Shown piece by piece: positions 28,890 through 38,495 of a stretch of DNA of 64,000 nucleotides (position 1 is the first letter of the stretch; each line of letters starts with the position of its first letter). The DNA comes from Blastococcus tunisiensis (GTDB lineage Bacteria; Actinomycetota; Actinomycetes; Mycobacteriales; Geodermatophilaceae). The notes beneath the pieces are model-generated. The model searched no databases. It was not told the DNA's origin and saw only the letters and a list, made by a program, of their open reading frames with translations. The position numbers were made by a program, and so were the translations under genes. The stretch spans positions 124,001 to 188,000 of the forward strand of contig NZ_FOND01000005.1 in assembly GCF_900112815.1 (NCBI RefSeq), given 5' to 3'.

Positions 28890-29675
28890 ATGGCTGATCC
28901 GGAATTCGTGACCCTGCAGGTGGAGGACGGGGTCGGCACCATCCGCCTCGACCGGCCCAAGATGAACGCGATCGACGAGCAGCTGCACCGGGAGGTGCGG
29001 GCCGCGGCCACCGAGGCGGGCGAGCGTGCCGACGTGCGGGCCGTGGTGATCTACGGCGGTGAGCGGGTCTTCGCCGCGGGCGCCGACATCAAGGCGATGT
29101 CCCGGCTCGACGCCGCCGGCATGGCCGAGTGGGGCGCCGAGCTGCAGACCTCGTTCCGGACGGTCGCGCAGATCCCCAAGCCGGTCATCGCGGCGATCAC
29201 CGGCTACGCCCTCGGCGGCGGCTACGAGCTGGCGCTGTGCGCCGACTTCCGGGTCCTCGGCGCCGGCGCCAAGATCGGCCAGCCGGAGATCCAGCTGGGC
29301 ATCATCCCGGGCGCCGGCGGCACCCAGCGCCTCGCGCGGCTGGTGGGCCCGGCCAAGGCCAAGGACCTCGTCTTCACCGGGCGCCACGTCGGTGCCGAGG
29401 AGGCGCTGGAGATCGGCCTGGCCGACGCCGTGGTCCCCGACGACGAGGTGCACCCCACCTCGGTGGCCATGGCGCGGAAGTTCGCCGCCGGCCCGCCGCT
29501 GGCCCTCGCGGCGGCCAAGCGGGCGATCGACGGCGGGCTCGACGGCTCCCTCGACGAGGGGCTGGCCCTGGAGACCCGGCTGTTCGCCGGGCTGTTCGAC
29601 ACCGAGGACCAGAAGACCGGGATGAGCTCCTTCCTCGAGAACGGCCCGGGGAAGGCCCAGTTCACCGGCCGCTGA
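28890..29675 (+). CDS. enoyl-CoA hydratase
   Basis: A 261-residue crotonase-family protein that hydrates 2-trans-enoyl-CoA in beta-oxidation. CoA/oxyanion motifs VFAAGADIKAM and ITGYALGGGYELALCADFRVLG are intact, and the two catalytic acids are in the expected places: a Glu in IGQPEIQLGIIPGAGG and a second in the preceding GGGYELAL segment. The C-terminal helix ends TGMSSFLENGPGKAQFTGR, typical of actinobacterial EchA8-like proteins. Chain-length specificity cannot be read from sequence. It stands alone between two unrelated transporter genes. Confidence 0.92.
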   Translation: MADPEFVTLQVEDGVGTIRLDRPKMNAIDEQLHREVRAAATEAGERADVRAVVIYGGERVFAAGADIKAMSRLDAAGMAEWGAELQTSFRTVAQIPKPVIAAITGYALGGGYELALCADFRVLGAGAKIGQPEIQLGIIPGAGGTQRLARLVGPAKAKDLVFTGRHVGAEEALEIGLADAVVPDDEVHPTSVAMARKFAAGPPLALAAAKRAIDGGLDGSLDEGLALETRLFAGLFDTEDQKTGMSSFLENGPGKAQFTGR

Positions 29676-29760
29676 GGCGCGCACCGAGCCTTCATCCGAC
29701 GTTCGTGTGCCGTAACCGCCCCTGACCGGGTCGGGTCGGCCACAATCGCGACGCCGGCCG

Positions 29761-29784
29761 CCCGGCGCCGGCTCCGGCGCCGGG
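29761..29784. terminator. 11-bp perfect hairpin upstream of the ABC operon
   Basis: CCCGGCGCCGG, two bases, then its exact complement. It lies 86 bases after the enoyl-CoA hydratase stop and only 28 bases before the binding-protein GTG. It may end the hydratase transcript, or, if the operon promoter is upstream of it, shield the leader. The rest of the 137-base gap shows no clear promoter beyond a weak CACAAT. Confidence 0.6.
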
Positions 29785-29812
29785 CAGGTACGGCACCACT
29801 TCAGGAGGACAC

Positions 29813-30958
29813 GTGCGACGAACCACCCTGCGGACCGCGGTCGCGGTCGTCACCGCCGGGCTCACCCTCACCGCGTGCGGTTCCGACGACGGCGGCGGTT
29901 CGGGCGGCGGCAGCGGGTCGGACGCCGCCACCGCCACCTCGGCCGAGGACTTCGGCGGGATGGATGCGCTGATCGAGGCCGCGCAGGAGGAGGGCGAGCT
30001 CAACGTCATCGCCCTGCCCCCGGACTGGGCGAACTACGGCGAGATGCTCGAGACCTTCAGCGAGAAGTACGGCATCGAGATCAACAGCGCCAGCCCGGAC
30101 GGGTCCAGCCAGGACGAGCTCAACGCCGTCGAGAGCCAGCGGGGCCAGGACCGCGCACCCGACGTGCTCGACCTCGGCACCGCCTTCGCCCGGCAGGCGC
30201 AGGCACAGGACCTGCTCGCGCCGTACAAGGTGGAGACCTGGGAGGAGATCCCGGAGAACCAGAAGGACCCCGAGGGGCACTGGTTCAACGACTACGGCGG
30301 CTTCATCTCCATCGGCTGCAACGCCTCGGTGGTCGAGACGTGCCCGACCACCTTCGCCGAGCTGCTCGACCCGCAGTACGCCGGTCAGGTGGCGCTCAAC
30401 GGCGACCCGACGCAGGCCGCGGCGGCGTTCAGCGGCGTCTGGGCGGCGTCCCTCGCCAACGGCGGCAGCCTGGACGACATCGGGCCGGGGATCGACTTCT
30501 TCACGCAGATCAAGGACGCGGGCAACTTCAACCCGGTCGAGATCACCCCGGCCACCATCCAGAGCGGCGAGACCCCGATCTCGATCGACTGGGACTACCT
30601 CAACGCGTCGTTCACCGAGACCTTCGCCGAGGAGGGCGTCGAGTGGCAGGTCGCCGTCCCCTCCGACGGTGTCTTCGGCAGCTACTACAGCCAGGCCATC
30701 AGCAAGTTCGCGCCGCACCCGGCCGCGGCCCGGCTGTGGCAGGAGTTCCTCTACAGCGACGAGGGCCAGAACATCTGGCTGGCGGGCGGCTCCCGCCCGG
30801 TCCGGCTGCCGGACATGGAGGAGGCGGGCACCGCCGACGCCGAGGCCCTGGCGGCACTGCCGGAGGTCGAGGGGGACGTCGAGTTCCCGACCGACGAGCA
30901 GCAGACGGCGGCGCAGGCCGTCGTGGCCGAGCGCTGGAACGCGGAGATGTCCGGCTGA
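29813..30958 (+). CDS. ABC transporter substrate-binding lipoprotein (PotD/AfuA-like)
   Basis: A 381-residue periplasmic-binding-type lipoprotein. The signal peptide ends in lipobox LTA-Cys22, followed by a Gly/Ser linker (residues 26-38). The mature part resembles family 1 extracellular binding proteins for spermidine/putrescine or ferric iron (EGELNVIALPPDWANYGEMLETFSEKYGI). AGGAGGA precedes the GTG. First gene of a five-gene operon in which every later gene overlaps its predecessor. The ligand cannot be assigned: polyamine, iron and organic sulfur compounds are all possible. Confidence 0.87.
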   Translation: MRRTTLRTAVAVVTAGLTLTACGSDDGGGSGGGSGSDAATATSAEDFGGMDALIEAAQEEGELNVIALPPDWANYGEMLETFSEKYGIEINSASPDGSSQDELNAVESQRGQDRAPDVLDLGTAFARQAQAQDLLAPYKVETWEEIPENQKDPEGHWFNDYGGFISIGCNASVVETCPTTFAELLDPQYAGQVALNGDPTQAAAAFSGVWAASLANGGSLDDIGPGIDFFTQIKDAGNFNPVEITPATIQSGETPISIDWDYLNASFTETFAEEGVEWQVAVPSDGVFGSYYSQAISKFAPHPAAARLWQEFLYSDEGQNIWLAGGSRPVRLPDMEEAGTADAEALAALPEVEGDVEFPTDEQQTAAQAVVAERWNAEMSG

Positions 30959-31881
30959 GCACCGCATCCCAGGACGCCAGCACCGGGTCGCCCGCCGCGC
31001 CGGTCCCTCGCAGGAGGGGCCGGCGCGGCCGCGCGCTCGTGCTCCTCGGCGCGCTCCCGTTCTTCCTGTACGTCGCGGTGTTCCTGCTGCTGCCGATCGG
31101 CGTGCTCGCGGTCGAGGCGTTCCGCGCTACCGATCCGGTCACCTTCGAGGAGACCTGGTCGACCGACTCCGTCCGGGCGATCACCGAGGGCCCGTACCGG
31201 CGCGCGTACGTCGGCAGTCTGCAGCTGTCGCTGATCACGGCGGTCCTCGGCGCCGTGCTGGGTCTGGCGCTGGCGGTGGCCATCCTCCGCGCGCGGCGGG
31301 GCCGGCTGCTGCGCCGGCTCGTGCTCACCGCGTCCGGCGTCCTGGCCAACTTCGGCGGGATCCCGTTGGCGTTCGCGTTCATCGCCACGATCGGCACCAG
31401 CGGGGTGGTCACCGCCCTGCTGACCGACACCCTCGGGCTCGGGCTCGGCGGGTTCACGCTGTACTCCATGGCCGGCCTCGCGCTGGTCTACCTGTACTTC
31501 CTCATCCCGCTGATGGTGCTCACGATCATCCCGGCGCTCGAGGCCCTGCGGCCCCAGTGGCGGGAGGCGTCGGACAACCTCGGGGCCACCGGCTGGCAGT
31601 ACTGGCGGCACGTCGGCGGACCGGTGCTCGCACCACCGGTCATCGGCGCCACGATGCTGCTGTTCGCCTCGGCCTTCGCCGCCTACGCCACCGCGGACGC
31701 GCTGGTCGGCAGCACCGTCCCGCTGGCTCCGCTGCAGATCGCCAACGCGCTCTCCGGCGACGTCCTCGTCGGCTCGGAGAACCGGGGCAAGGCCCTGGCG
31801 CTGGGCATGGTCGTCCTCGTCGGCCTGGTGATGGTGTTCTACGCCTGGGTCCAGCGCCGCACCCAGCGGTGGCTGGCATGA
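30955..31881 (+). CDS. ABC transporter permease 1, probable CTG start
   Basis: A 308-residue inner-membrane permease with about six helices; the EAA-type loop is EASDNLGATGWQYWRHVGGPVLAPP. The coding frame extends back to the stop of the binding-protein gene, but no ATG, GTG or TTG occurs before 31039, which falls inside the first membrane helix. A CTG at 30955 forms a CTGA overlap with the previous stop and has GGAG eight bases upstream. It gives a normal positively charged cytoplasmic tail (PRRRGRRGR) before helix 1. I therefore place the start at CTG; GTG 31039 is the conservative alternative. Confidence 0.83.
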   Translation: MSTASQDASTGSPAAPVPRRRGRRGRALVLLGALPFFLYVAVFLLLPIGVLAVEAFRATDPVTFEETWSTDSVRAITEGPYRRAYVGSLQLSLITAVLGAVLGLALAVAILRARRGRLLRRLVLTASGVLANFGGIPLAFAFIATIGTSGVVTALLTDTLGLGLGGFTLYSMAGLALVYLYFLIPLMVLTIIPALEALRPQWREASDNLGATGWQYWRHVGGPVLAPPVIGATMLLFASAFAAYATADALVGSTVPLAPLQIANALSGDVLVGSENRGKALALGMVVLVGLVMVFYAWVQRRTQRWLA

Positions 31882-32756
31882 CCGCCCTCGCGGAGGCCGT
31901 CGCCGGCGCCGGCGGGGTGGCCCCGGGGACCCCGGCCCGGCGCGGGCGACGGGGCGCGGGGGCCTGGCGCTACGCCGTCCTGATCGTCCTGGGCGTGTAC
32001 TTCCTCGTGCCGATCGCCGCGTCGGTGTGGTTCACCATCCGGGAGCGCGACGGCGTCTCGCTGGAGACCTACGCCGAGATCCCCGGCGCCGAGGGCTTCG
32101 CCGAGGCCTTCACGCGGTCCCTGGCGCTCGCCGGCCTGACGGTCGTCATCGCCCTGGTCCTCATGGTCCCGACCGTGGTGCTGGTGAACCTGCGGCTGCC
32201 CCGGCTGCGGACGACGGTCGAGCTGCTGACCCTCATGCCGCTGATCCTGCCGCCCATCGCGCTGGTCGTCGGGGTGCGCAGCGTGCTGGCGTGGGCGCCG
32301 GACTACTTCTTCGGGACGCCGCTGGCCGAGGCGTTCTTCGCGCTCCAGGAGCCGGCGCTGCCCTGGATCCTGGTGTTCGTCTACGTCGTCCTGGCGCTGC
32401 CCTTCGTCTACCGCGCCCTCGACGCCGGCGTCCGGGGGGCCGACCTGCGCACCCTCACGGAGGCCGCGCGCAACCTGGGGGCGTCGTGGCCGCGGGTGCT
32501 GGTGTCCGTCGTGCTGCCGGTCCTGCGGACGTCGGTGCTCAACGCCTCGTTCCTCACCCTCGCCCTCGTGATGGGGGAGTACACGATCGCCGTGATCCTG
32601 GGCTTCGAGACCTTCCCGACGTGGATCGTGCGGATCTCGGGGTCGCAGCCGCAGCTGTCGGTCGCCGTCTCGGTGCTGTCGCTCGTCGTCACCTGGCTGC
32701 TGCTGCTGATGATCTCCGCGCTGGACCGCCGGCGCGGCACGAAGGAGAGCACATGA
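31878..32756 (+). CDS. ABC transporter permease 2
   Basis: A 292-residue permease, second half of the heterodimeric membrane channel, PotC-like. About six membrane helices; the ATPase-contact loop is [25 protein letters not shown]. Its ATG overlaps the stop of permease 1 (ATGA) and its own TGA overlaps the next ATG, so the operon is translationally coupled. Arg-rich segment RRGRRG precedes helix 1, as in permease 1. Confidence 0.9.
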   Translation: MTALAEAVAGAGGVAPGTPARRGRRGAGAWRYAVLIVLGVYFLVPIAASVWFTIRERDGVSLETYAEIPGAEGFAEAFTRSLALAGLTVVIALVLMVPTVVLVNLRLPRLRTTVELLTLMPLILPPIALVVGVRSVLAWAPDYFFGTPLAEAFFALQEPALPWILVFVYVVLALPFVYRALDAGVRGADLRTLTEAARNLGASWPRVLVSVVLPVLRTSVLNASFLTLALVMGEYTIAVILGFETFPTWIVRISGSQPQLSVAVSVLSLVVTWLLLLMISALDRRRGTKEST

Positions 32757-33847
32757 CCGCCGTGTCCGCCCCGGCCACGGGGCCGGCCGACCTGCGCGGG
32801 CGTCCCGGCGTGCCCATCCGGCTCGACGGGCTGACCCGCCGGTACGGGTCGGTCGTCGCCCTCGACGGCCTCGACCTCGACATCGCCGGTGGCGAGTTCC
32901 TCGCCCTGCTCGGCCCCTCCGGCTGCGGCAAGACGACGGCGCTGCGGGCGATCGCAGGGTTCGACGTCCCGGACGCCGGCCGGGTGCTGGTCGACGGCCG
33001 CGACGTCACCGGCGTACCGCCCAGCAAGCGGGACATGGGGATGGTGTTCCAGGCCTACAGCCTGTTCCCCAACCTGACGGTCGCGGAGAACGTCGCGTTC
33101 GGGCTGCGGGTCCGGCGGCGGCCGCGGGCGGACCAGACCGCCCGGGCGGCCGAGCTGCTGGAGCTCGTGGGCCTGGCCGACCGCGCCACCCGCTACCCGC
33201 ACCAGCTCTCCGGTGGTCAGCAGCAGCGCGTGGCGCTGGCCCGCGCGCTCGCGGTGGCCCCGCAGGTGCTGCTGCTCGACGAGCCGCTGTCGGCGCTCGA
33301 CGCCCAGGTCCGGGTGCAGCTGCGCGAGGAGATCCGCCGGATCCAGCTCGAGCTCGGCATCACCACCGTGTTCGTCACCCACGACCAGGCCGAGGCGCTG
33401 TCGGTCGCCGACCGCGTGGGCGTGATGCGCGACGGCCGGCTCGAACAGGTCGACACCCCCGACGAGCTGTACGAGCGGCCGGCGACGGCGTTCGTGGCGG
33501 AGTTCGTCGGCACGATGAACCGCATCCCGGCGCGGCGCTCCGGCGGCGAGGTGGAGCTCCTCGGGGTGCGTCGCCCCGCCGCCGGGGCGGCCCCGCCGGC
33601 GGAGGACCTGGTGGCGCTGGTCCGCCCCGAGGCGCTGGTGGTGACGGCGGACCAGGCCGGCGCCGCGCGGGTCGTGACGCGGACCTTCTCCGGTGCGGTC
33701 ACCCGGGTGCTCGTCGCCCTCGCCGGCGGCGTGGAGGTGCGGGTGGACGTCGCCAGCGCGACCAGCGGCGACCTCACGCCCGGGAAGGCGGTCACCGTCG
33801 TCCCGGCCGAGCGGCCCGTGCTCGTCGTCCCGGAGGAGCCGGCATGA
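32753..33847 (+). CDS. ABC transporter ATP-binding protein (PotA-like)
   Basis: A 364-residue importer ATPase: Walker [10 protein letters not shown], signature [15 protein letters not shown], Walker [12 protein letters not shown], switch VTHDQAEAL, and the start of a C-terminal TOBE domain (residues about 250-360) as in PotA/FbpC/CysA-like subunits. ATGA overlaps at both ends. It energises the preceding permease pair. Confidence 0.92.
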   Translation: MTAVSAPATGPADLRGRPGVPIRLDGLTRRYGSVVALDGLDLDIAGGEFLALLGPSGCGKTTALRAIAGFDVPDAGRVLVDGRDVTGVPPSKRDMGMVFQAYSLFPNLTVAENVAFGLRVRRRPRADQTARAAELLELVGLADRATRYPHQLSGGQQQRVALARALAVAPQVLLLDEPLSALDAQVRVQLREEIRRIQLELGITTVFVTHDQAEALSVADRVGVMRDGRLEQVDTPDELYERPATAFVAEFVGTMNRIPARRSGGEVELLGVRRPAAGAAPPAEDLVALVRPEALVVTADQAGAARVVTRTFSGAVTRVLVALAGGVEVRVDVASATSGDLTPGKAVTVVPAERPVLVVPEEPA

Positions 33848-34950
33848 CGGCGGCCGGTGACGTCGACCGCTCGGACCCGGCGGGCCGGGCCTGGGTGGAC
33901 CGGGCCGTCGCCCTCGTCGAGGCCGATGCCCGGCGCAGCGCCGACACGCACCTGCTGGTGTACCCGCTGCCGCCCGAGTGGGGGGTCCAGCTCTACCTCA
34001 AGGACGAGTCGACCCACCCCACCGGCAGCCTCAAGCACCGGCTGGCCCGCTCGCTGTTCCTGTACGGGCTGTGCTCCGGGCAGATCACCGAGGGCAACAC
34101 GGTGGTCGAGGCCTCCAGCGGGTCGACGGCGGTCAGCGAGGCGTACTTCGCGCGGATGCTCGGGCTGCCGTTCGTCGCGGTGATGCCCGCCTCCACCAGC
34201 CCGGAGAAGGTCGAGCTCATCGAGTTCCACGGTGGGCGCTGCCACTTCGTCGACCGGGCGCCGGACATCTACGAGGAGGCCCGCAGGCTGGCGGCCGAGT
34301 GCGGTGGCCACTACCTCGACCAGTTCACCAACGCGGAGCGGGCCACCGACTGGCGGGGCAACAACAACATCGCCGAGTCGATCTTCGACCAGCTCCGGCT
34401 GGAGCGGCACCCGCTGCCGGAGTGGGTCGTCGTCGGGGCCGGGACCGGGGGGACGAGCGCGACGATCGGCCGGTACCTGCGCTACCGGCGGCTGCCCACC
34501 CGCCTGGCCGTCGTCGACCCGGAGGGGTCCTCCTTCTTCCCGGGCTGGCGGGACGGCGACCCGGGGACGGCGACCGGGCGGTCCTCGCGCATCGAGGGGA
34601 TCGGCCGGCCGCGGGTGGAGCCGTCGTTCGTGCCGACCATCGTCGACCGGATGATCTGCGTCCCCGATGCGGCCTCCCTGGCGGCGATCCGCGAACTGGA
34701 GCGGACGACCGGACGGCGGGCGGGCGGATCCACCGGCACGAACCTCTGGGGCGCCTTCCGGCTGGTCGCGGAGATGATCGCCGCGGGCCGCACCGGCAGT
34801 GTGGTCACCCTGCTGTGCGACGGCGGGGAGCGGTACGCCCACACCTACTACTCCGACGCGTGGGTCGCCGACCAGGGCCTCGACCTGGCCCCGCACGCCG
34901 GCACACTGGCCCGCTTCGCGACGACGGGGGAGTGGCGGCACCCCACCTGA
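33844..34950 (+). CDS. cds1: PLP-dependent cysteine synthase-family protein, Cds1-like cysteine desulfhydrase
   Basis: A 368-residue fold-type II PLP enzyme. The cofactor Lys64 is in [16 protein letters not shown], followed by [29 protein letters not shown] and the glycine loop [17 protein letters not shown]. This variant, longer than CysK and with TGSLKHR, matches actinobacterial Cds1 (M. tuberculosis Rv3684), an L-cysteine desulfhydrase that yields H2S, pyruvate and ammonia. The ATGA overlap with the ABC ATPase gene ties it to the importer, which is unusual and suggests that the transported compound is cysteine or feeds cysteine metabolism; that is inference. Confidence 0.8.
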   Translation: MTAAGDVDRSDPAGRAWVDRAVALVEADARRSADTHLLVYPLPPEWGVQLYLKDESTHPTGSLKHRLARSLFLYGLCSGQITEGNTVVEASSGSTAVSEAYFARMLGLPFVAVMPASTSPEKVELIEFHGGRCHFVDRAPDIYEEARRLAAECGGHYLDQFTNAERATDWRGNNNIAESIFDQLRLERHPLPEWVVVGAGTGGTSATIGRYLRYRRLPTRLAVVDPEGSSFFPGWRDGDPGTATGRSSRIEGIGRPRVEPSFVPTIVDRMICVPDAASLAAIRELERTTGRRAGGSTGTNLWGAFRLVAEMIAAGRTGSVVTLLCDGGERYAHTYYSDAWVADQGLDLAPHAGTLARFATTGEWRHPT

Positions 34951-34951
34951 C

Positions 34952-34980
34952 GGGGTCGGGTGATGCGCGTCACCGGCCCC
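34952..34980. terminator. hairpin after the ABC-desulfhydrase operon
   Basis: GGGGTCGGGTGA pairs with TCACCGGCCCC around TGCGCG, with one bulged G and one G-T pair. It starts one base past the stop of the desulfhydrase gene, so it should terminate the operon. Confidence 0.6.
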
Positions 34981-34995
34981 TCGGCCCGCTCCCGC

Positions 34996-35013
34996 GTTAC
35001 CAGCCAGTAACCT
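34996..35013 (+). promoter_or_regulatory. palindrome GTTAC-N6-GTAAC overlapping a -10 box before etfB
   Basis: GTTACCAGCCAGTAAC (34996-35011) has perfect 5-base arms and overlaps TAACCT (35008-35013), a plausible -10 box about 67 bases before the etfB ATG. It resembles the palindrome at 57-72. A TetR- or GntR-type fatty-acid regulator could bind here; the regulator is not in the window. Confidence 0.5.
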
Positions 35014-35079
35014 CCATGATCGGAGCCAGGCGGGCCCTCGTGCCCGCGTCCTGAACGCGTCCTGAGGAAGGTCAGCGCG

Positions 35080-35859
35080 ATGAACATCGTCGTTCTTGTG
35101 AAGCAGGTCCCGGACTCCGGCAGCGAGCGCAAGCTGGACCCGGCGGACAACACCGTCGCCCGCGCCGCGGCCGACAACGTCATCAACGAGATGGACGAGT
35201 ACGCCATCGAGGAAGCGCTGCTGGTGCGCGACCGGGAGGGCGGCGAGGTCACCGTGCTCACCGTCGGCCCGGACTCGGCCACCGACGCCATCCGCAAGGC
35301 GCTGTCCATGGGTGCCGACAAGGCCGTGCACGTCGTCGACGAGGCGATCCACGGGTCGTGCGCCGTGCAGACCTCGGCGGTCATCGCCGCGGCCCTGCAG
35401 CAGCTGGAGTACGACCTCGTCCTGTGCGGTGCGGAGGCCACCGACGCCCAGCTGTCGGTGATGCCGGCGCTGCTGGCCGAGCGGCTGAACATCCCGCAGC
35501 TGTCCGGTGCCCGCAAGCTCACCATCGAGGGCGGCATGGCGAAGATCGAGCGGCAGACCGACGGCGGCTACTGGGCCGTCGAGGCGCCGCTGCCCGCGAT
35601 CGTCTCCACCTGGGACACCATCAACGAGCCGCGCTACCCCTCCTTCAAGGGGATCATGGCCGCGAAGAAGAAGCCGGTGGAGACCAAGTCGCTCGCCGAC
35701 CTGGGCCTGGACGCCGGCAGCGTGGGCCTGGCGAACGCCACCAGCAAGGTGCTCGACTTCGCCGGCCGCCCGCCGAAGGGCGAGGGCGTGAAGGTCACCG
35801 ACGAGGGCGACGGCGCGCAGAAGTTCGTCGACTTCCTCGCCAGCCAGAAGATCGTCTGA
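35080..35859 (+). CDS. etfB: electron transfer flavoprotein subunit beta
   Basis: A 259-residue ETF beta subunit that, with EtfA, carries electrons from acyl-CoA dehydrogenases to the respiratory chain. Starts MNIVVLVKQVPDSGSERKLDP; AMP-binding region and the dehydrogenase recognition loop (PALLAERLNIPQLSGARKL) are in place. Gene order etfB-etfA and proximity to the cysteine desulfurase and mnmA match M. tuberculosis fixA-fixB (Rv3029c-Rv3028c). GAGGAAGG precedes the ATG. Confidence 0.95.
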   Translation: MNIVVLVKQVPDSGSERKLDPADNTVARAAADNVINEMDEYAIEEALLVRDREGGEVTVLTVGPDSATDAIRKALSMGADKAVHVVDEAIHGSCAVQTSAVIAAALQQLEYDLVLCGAEATDAQLSVMPALLAERLNIPQLSGARKLTIEGGMAKIERQTDGGYWAVEAPLPAIVSTWDTINEPRYPSFKGIMAAKKKPVETKSLADLGLDAGSVGLANATSKVLDFAGRPPKGEGVKVTDEGDGAQKFVDFLASQKIV

Positions 35860-35905
35860 GTAAGGCCCGGGTCCGCAGACCGATTGCAGAGGAGACGAAC
35901 TAGTT

Positions 35906-36868
35906 ATGGCAGAGGTACTGGTTCTGGCCGAGCTCGACCCGGCCGGCGGCGGCGTCCGCAAGACGACCCTGGAGGCCCTGACCGCGGCCCGCGCGCTCGG
36001 TGAGCCGTCGGCCGTCGTCCTGGGCGCGCCCGGCACCGCGGCCGGCGTCAAGGACGCCCTGGCCGAGTACGGCGCGGCGAAGGTCTACGTCGCCGAGTCC
36101 GACGACGTCGAGGGCTACCTCGTCGCCCCCAAGGCCGAGGTCCTGGCGCAGCTGGTCGCCGACAAGTCCCCGGCCGCCGTCATCATCCCGTCCTCCCCGG
36201 AGGGCAAGGAGATCGCCGGCCGGCTGGCCATCAAGACCGGCAGCGGCTTCCTGACCGACGTCACCGAGATCGCCGCCGACGGCACCGCCACCCAGGTGGC
36301 GTTCGCCGGGGCGACGATCGTGCACTCGCAGGTGACGGTCGGCACCCCGATCTACACCCTGCGCGGCAACTCGGTCACCGCGGAGCCGGCCCCGGCCGCC
36401 GCCGCCGAGGAGCCGGTGTCGGTGTCGGTGTCCGACGCCGCCAAGCTGGCCACGGTCACCGACCGCGTCGTCGAGCAGAAGTCCAGCCGGCCCGAGCTCA
36501 CCGAGGCCTCGATCGTGGTCTCCGGCGGCCGCGGTGTGGCCAGCGCGGAGAACTTCGCGATCATCGAGGGCCTGGCCGACTCCCTCGGCGCGGCCGTCGG
36601 TGCCTCCCGCGCCGCGGTGGACTCCGGCTTCTACCCGCACAGCTTCCAGGTCGGGCAGACCGGCAAGACCGTCTCGCCGCAGCTCTACGTGGCCGTCGGC
36701 ATCTCCGGGGCGATCCAGCACCGCGCCGGCATGCAGACCTCGAAGACGATCGTGGCCATCAACAAGGACCCCGAGGCCCCGATCTTCGAGCTGGCCGACT
36801 TCGGCGTCGTCGGCGACCTGAACACCGTCGTCCCCGCCGCGACGGAGCAGATCACCGCCCGTAAGTGA
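35906..36868 (+). CDS. etfA: electron transfer flavoprotein subunit alpha
   Basis: A 320-residue ETF alpha subunit. The C-terminal FAD-binding half is complete: [90 protein letters not shown] lies about 11 bases before the ATG, 46 bases after etfB. The stop codon is shared with the first bases of a 60-bp palindromic repeat. Confidence 0.96.
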   Translation: MAEVLVLAELDPAGGGVRKTTLEALTAARALGEPSAVVLGAPGTAAGVKDALAEYGAAKVYVAESDDVEGYLVAPKAEVLAQLVADKSPAAVIIPSSPEGKEIAGRLAIKTGSGFLTDVTEIAADGTATQVAFAGATIVHSQVTVGTPIYTLRGNSVTAEPAPAAAAEEPVSVSVSDAAKLATVTDRVVEQKSSRPELTEASIVVSGGRGVASAENFAIIEGLADSLGAAVGASRAAVDSGFYPHSFQVGQTGKTVSPQLYVAVGISGAIQHRAGMQTSKTIVAINKDPEAPIFELADFGVVGDLNTVVPAATEQITARK

Positions 36869-36928
36869 AGGACCCCGTCCTCCTCACCGCTCGCGAGCTC
36901 GCGGTGAGCCTCTGGACGGGGCCGTTCC
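36867..36928 (+). repeat. 60-bp palindromic intergenic repeat, copy B
   Basis: The best-formed copy: outer arms GACCCCGTCC and GGACGGGGCC, inner perfect arms CTCACCGC and GCGGTGAG around a ten-base loop. It begins within the etfA stop codon, so it folds directly behind the coding sequence and should act as a terminator. Confidence 0.75.
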
Positions 36929-36940
36929 GGCACGTCACCT

Positions 36941-36972
36941 GAGCGCCGGTCCCCGGAAGGGGGCCGGCGCTC
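36941..36972. terminator. 14-bp GC-rich hairpin after etfA
   Basis: GAGCGCCGGTCCCC, loop GGAA, then GGGGGCCGGCGCTC: fourteen pairs with one G-T. Twelve bases after repeat copy B, giving a double hairpin behind etfBA. The rest of this 205-base gap holds only a looser CGGCCGCCCG/CGGGCGCGGCCG repeat next to the transporter start. Confidence 0.75.
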
Positions 36973-37073
36973 GACGCGTCGCCGGCCCCGGTCGCCGCGA
37001 CCCATCCGAGCGGACCCGTGAAAACGCCGGCCGCCCGGGAAGCCGACGGGCGCGGCCGGAGTTGTGCCCCGAC

Positions 37074-38495
37074 GTGCGGAGGAGCGGGCGCCCCACGGTC
37101 TTCGACCGGTCGCACCGGCTGACCACCGCCGGTCTGCTCATGCTGATCACGTTCGTGGCCTTCGAGTCGATGGCGGTGGCGACGGCGATGCCGACCGCGG
37201 TCGGTGAGCTCGACGGTCTGGCGTGGTACGGCTGGCCGTTCAGCGCCTTCCTCGTCGCATCCGTGGTCGGCATGGTGCTGGGCGGAGACCTCGACGACCG
37301 CCGCGGGTCGCGCATCGCGCTGCTCGCCGGAGTGTCCACCTTCGCGGCCGGCCTGCTGCTCGCCGGGCTCTCCGGTCACATGGCCCTCTTCGTCGCCGCA
37401 CGGGCGGTCCAGGGCGTCGGGGCCGGCATCATCGCCGTCTCCATGTACGTCGTCGCCGGACGGGCCTACCGCCCCGAGCTGCGCCCGAAGCTCTTCGCCG
37501 CCTTCTCCGCCGCCTGGGTGCTGCCCGCGCTGGTCGGCCCCCTGCTCGCCGGGCTCATCACCACGCACGTCGGCTGGCGCTGGGTGTTCCTCGGCATGCT
37601 TCCCCTGATCCTCCTCGGGCTGGCGCTGCTCCTGCCCGCCCTCCGGAGGTTCGGCGCGTCCGGGGACGGGGCCGCGCCCACGTCCGCCCGCCGGTGGTGG
37701 GCCCTCCTGGCCGGCGTCGGCATCGCCGCGCTGCAGTACGCGGGCCAGCGGCTGGACCTGTTCGCCGTCGGCATCGCCGTGGTGGGGGTGGCCGCCCTCG
37801 TGGCGGGCATCCGCCCGCTCGTCCCCGCGGGTGCCGCCCGGCTGCGACCGGGGCTGCCCGCGGTCATCGGCGCACGCGGCCTGCTGGCCGGCGCCTTCTT
37901 CGGCATGGACGCGTTGCTGCCCCTGTCGCTGACCCACCTGCACGGCTACGGGCCCACCGCGGCCGGCATCCCGCTGACCGCCGGGGCGCTCGGATGGGCG
38001 ATCGCCTCCCAGCTGCAGGGGCGTCGGCCCGACGTCGCCCGCGTCGTGCTGCTGAGGCTCGGCTTCCTGCTCCTGGCGGCCGGGCTCGCGGGCACGGCGC
38101 TCGTCGTCGTCCCCGCGCTGGAGGGCTGGCCCACCTACCTGACCTGGGCCGTCGCCGGCCTCGGCATGGGTCTGGGCATGCCGAGCCTCAGCGTGCTTCT
38201 CCTGGAGCAGTCGCGGGAGGAGCGCCGCGGTGCCGACTCGGCCGCGTTCCAGATCGCCGACGTCACCATGTCCGCCGTGTGCGTCGGCGTTGTCGGGGTG
38301 CTCGTGGCCGCGGCGGCCGCCGGAGCGCTGACCTTCCCGACGGCGGTGCTGCTGGCCGTCGCCGTGCTCACCGCACCCGCCCTCGTGGGCGGGTGGCTGG
38401 CGCCCCGGGCCGGAGCACCCCGGGGCGCCCCGGCGTCCGCGTCTACGCTCGTTCCGGTGACCGAGCCTGCGAGGTCACGCGGAGACAGAGCATGA
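37074..38495 (+). CDS. MFS transporter
   Basis: A 473-residue major facilitator protein of about 14 membrane helices (DHA2-like length). Motif A variant [17 protein letters not shown] lies after helix 2, and [19 protein letters not shown] is the helix-11 region. The substrate is unknown; drug or metabolite export is common for relatives. The start is uncertain: GTG 37074 was chosen, a TTG at 37062 directly after GGAG is possible. The last 12 codons overlap a promoter-like sequence for the cysteine desulfurase gene. Confidence 0.82.
   Translation: MRRSGRPTVFDRSHRLTTAGLLMLITFVAFESMAVATAMPTAVGELDGLAWYGWPFSAFLVASVVGMVLGGDLDDRRGSRIALLAGVSTFAAGLLLAGLSGHMALFVAARAVQGVGAGIIAVSMYVVAGRAYRPELRPKLFAAFSAAWVLPALVGPLLAGLITTHVGWRWVFLGMLPLILLGLALLLPALRRFGASGDGAAPTSARRWWALLAGVGIAALQYAGQRLDLFAVGIAVVGVAALVAGIRPLVPAGAARLRPGLPAVIGARGLLAGAFFGMDALLPLSLTHLHGYGPTAAGIPLTAGALGWAIASQLQGRRPDVARVVLLRLGFLLLAAGLAGTALVVVPALEGWPTYLTWAVAGLGMGLGMPSLSVLLLEQSREERRGADSAAFQIADVTMSAVCVGVVGVLVAAAAAGALTFPTAVLLAVAVLTAPALVGGWLAPRAGAPRGAPASASTLVPVTEPARSRGDRA
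38444..38449 (+). promoter_or_regulatory. possible internal promoter for cysteine desulfurase-mnmA
   Basis: TACGCT is followed by seven bases and a GTG (38457) that opens the last 12 codons of the MFS frame ([12 protein letters not shown], stop at 38495). This has the spacing of a leaderless start, yet lies inside the MFS gene. A transcript starting there would carry a 12-codon leader reading frame ahead of the cysteine desulfurase start at 38534. Only positional evidence. Confidence 0.35.

Noticed and set aside
36852-37943. Minus-strand open frame opposite the MFS transporter
   Set aside because: Composition (Gly/Glu/His/Arg repeats) is that of an antisense frame, and the plus strand encodes clear membrane helices.
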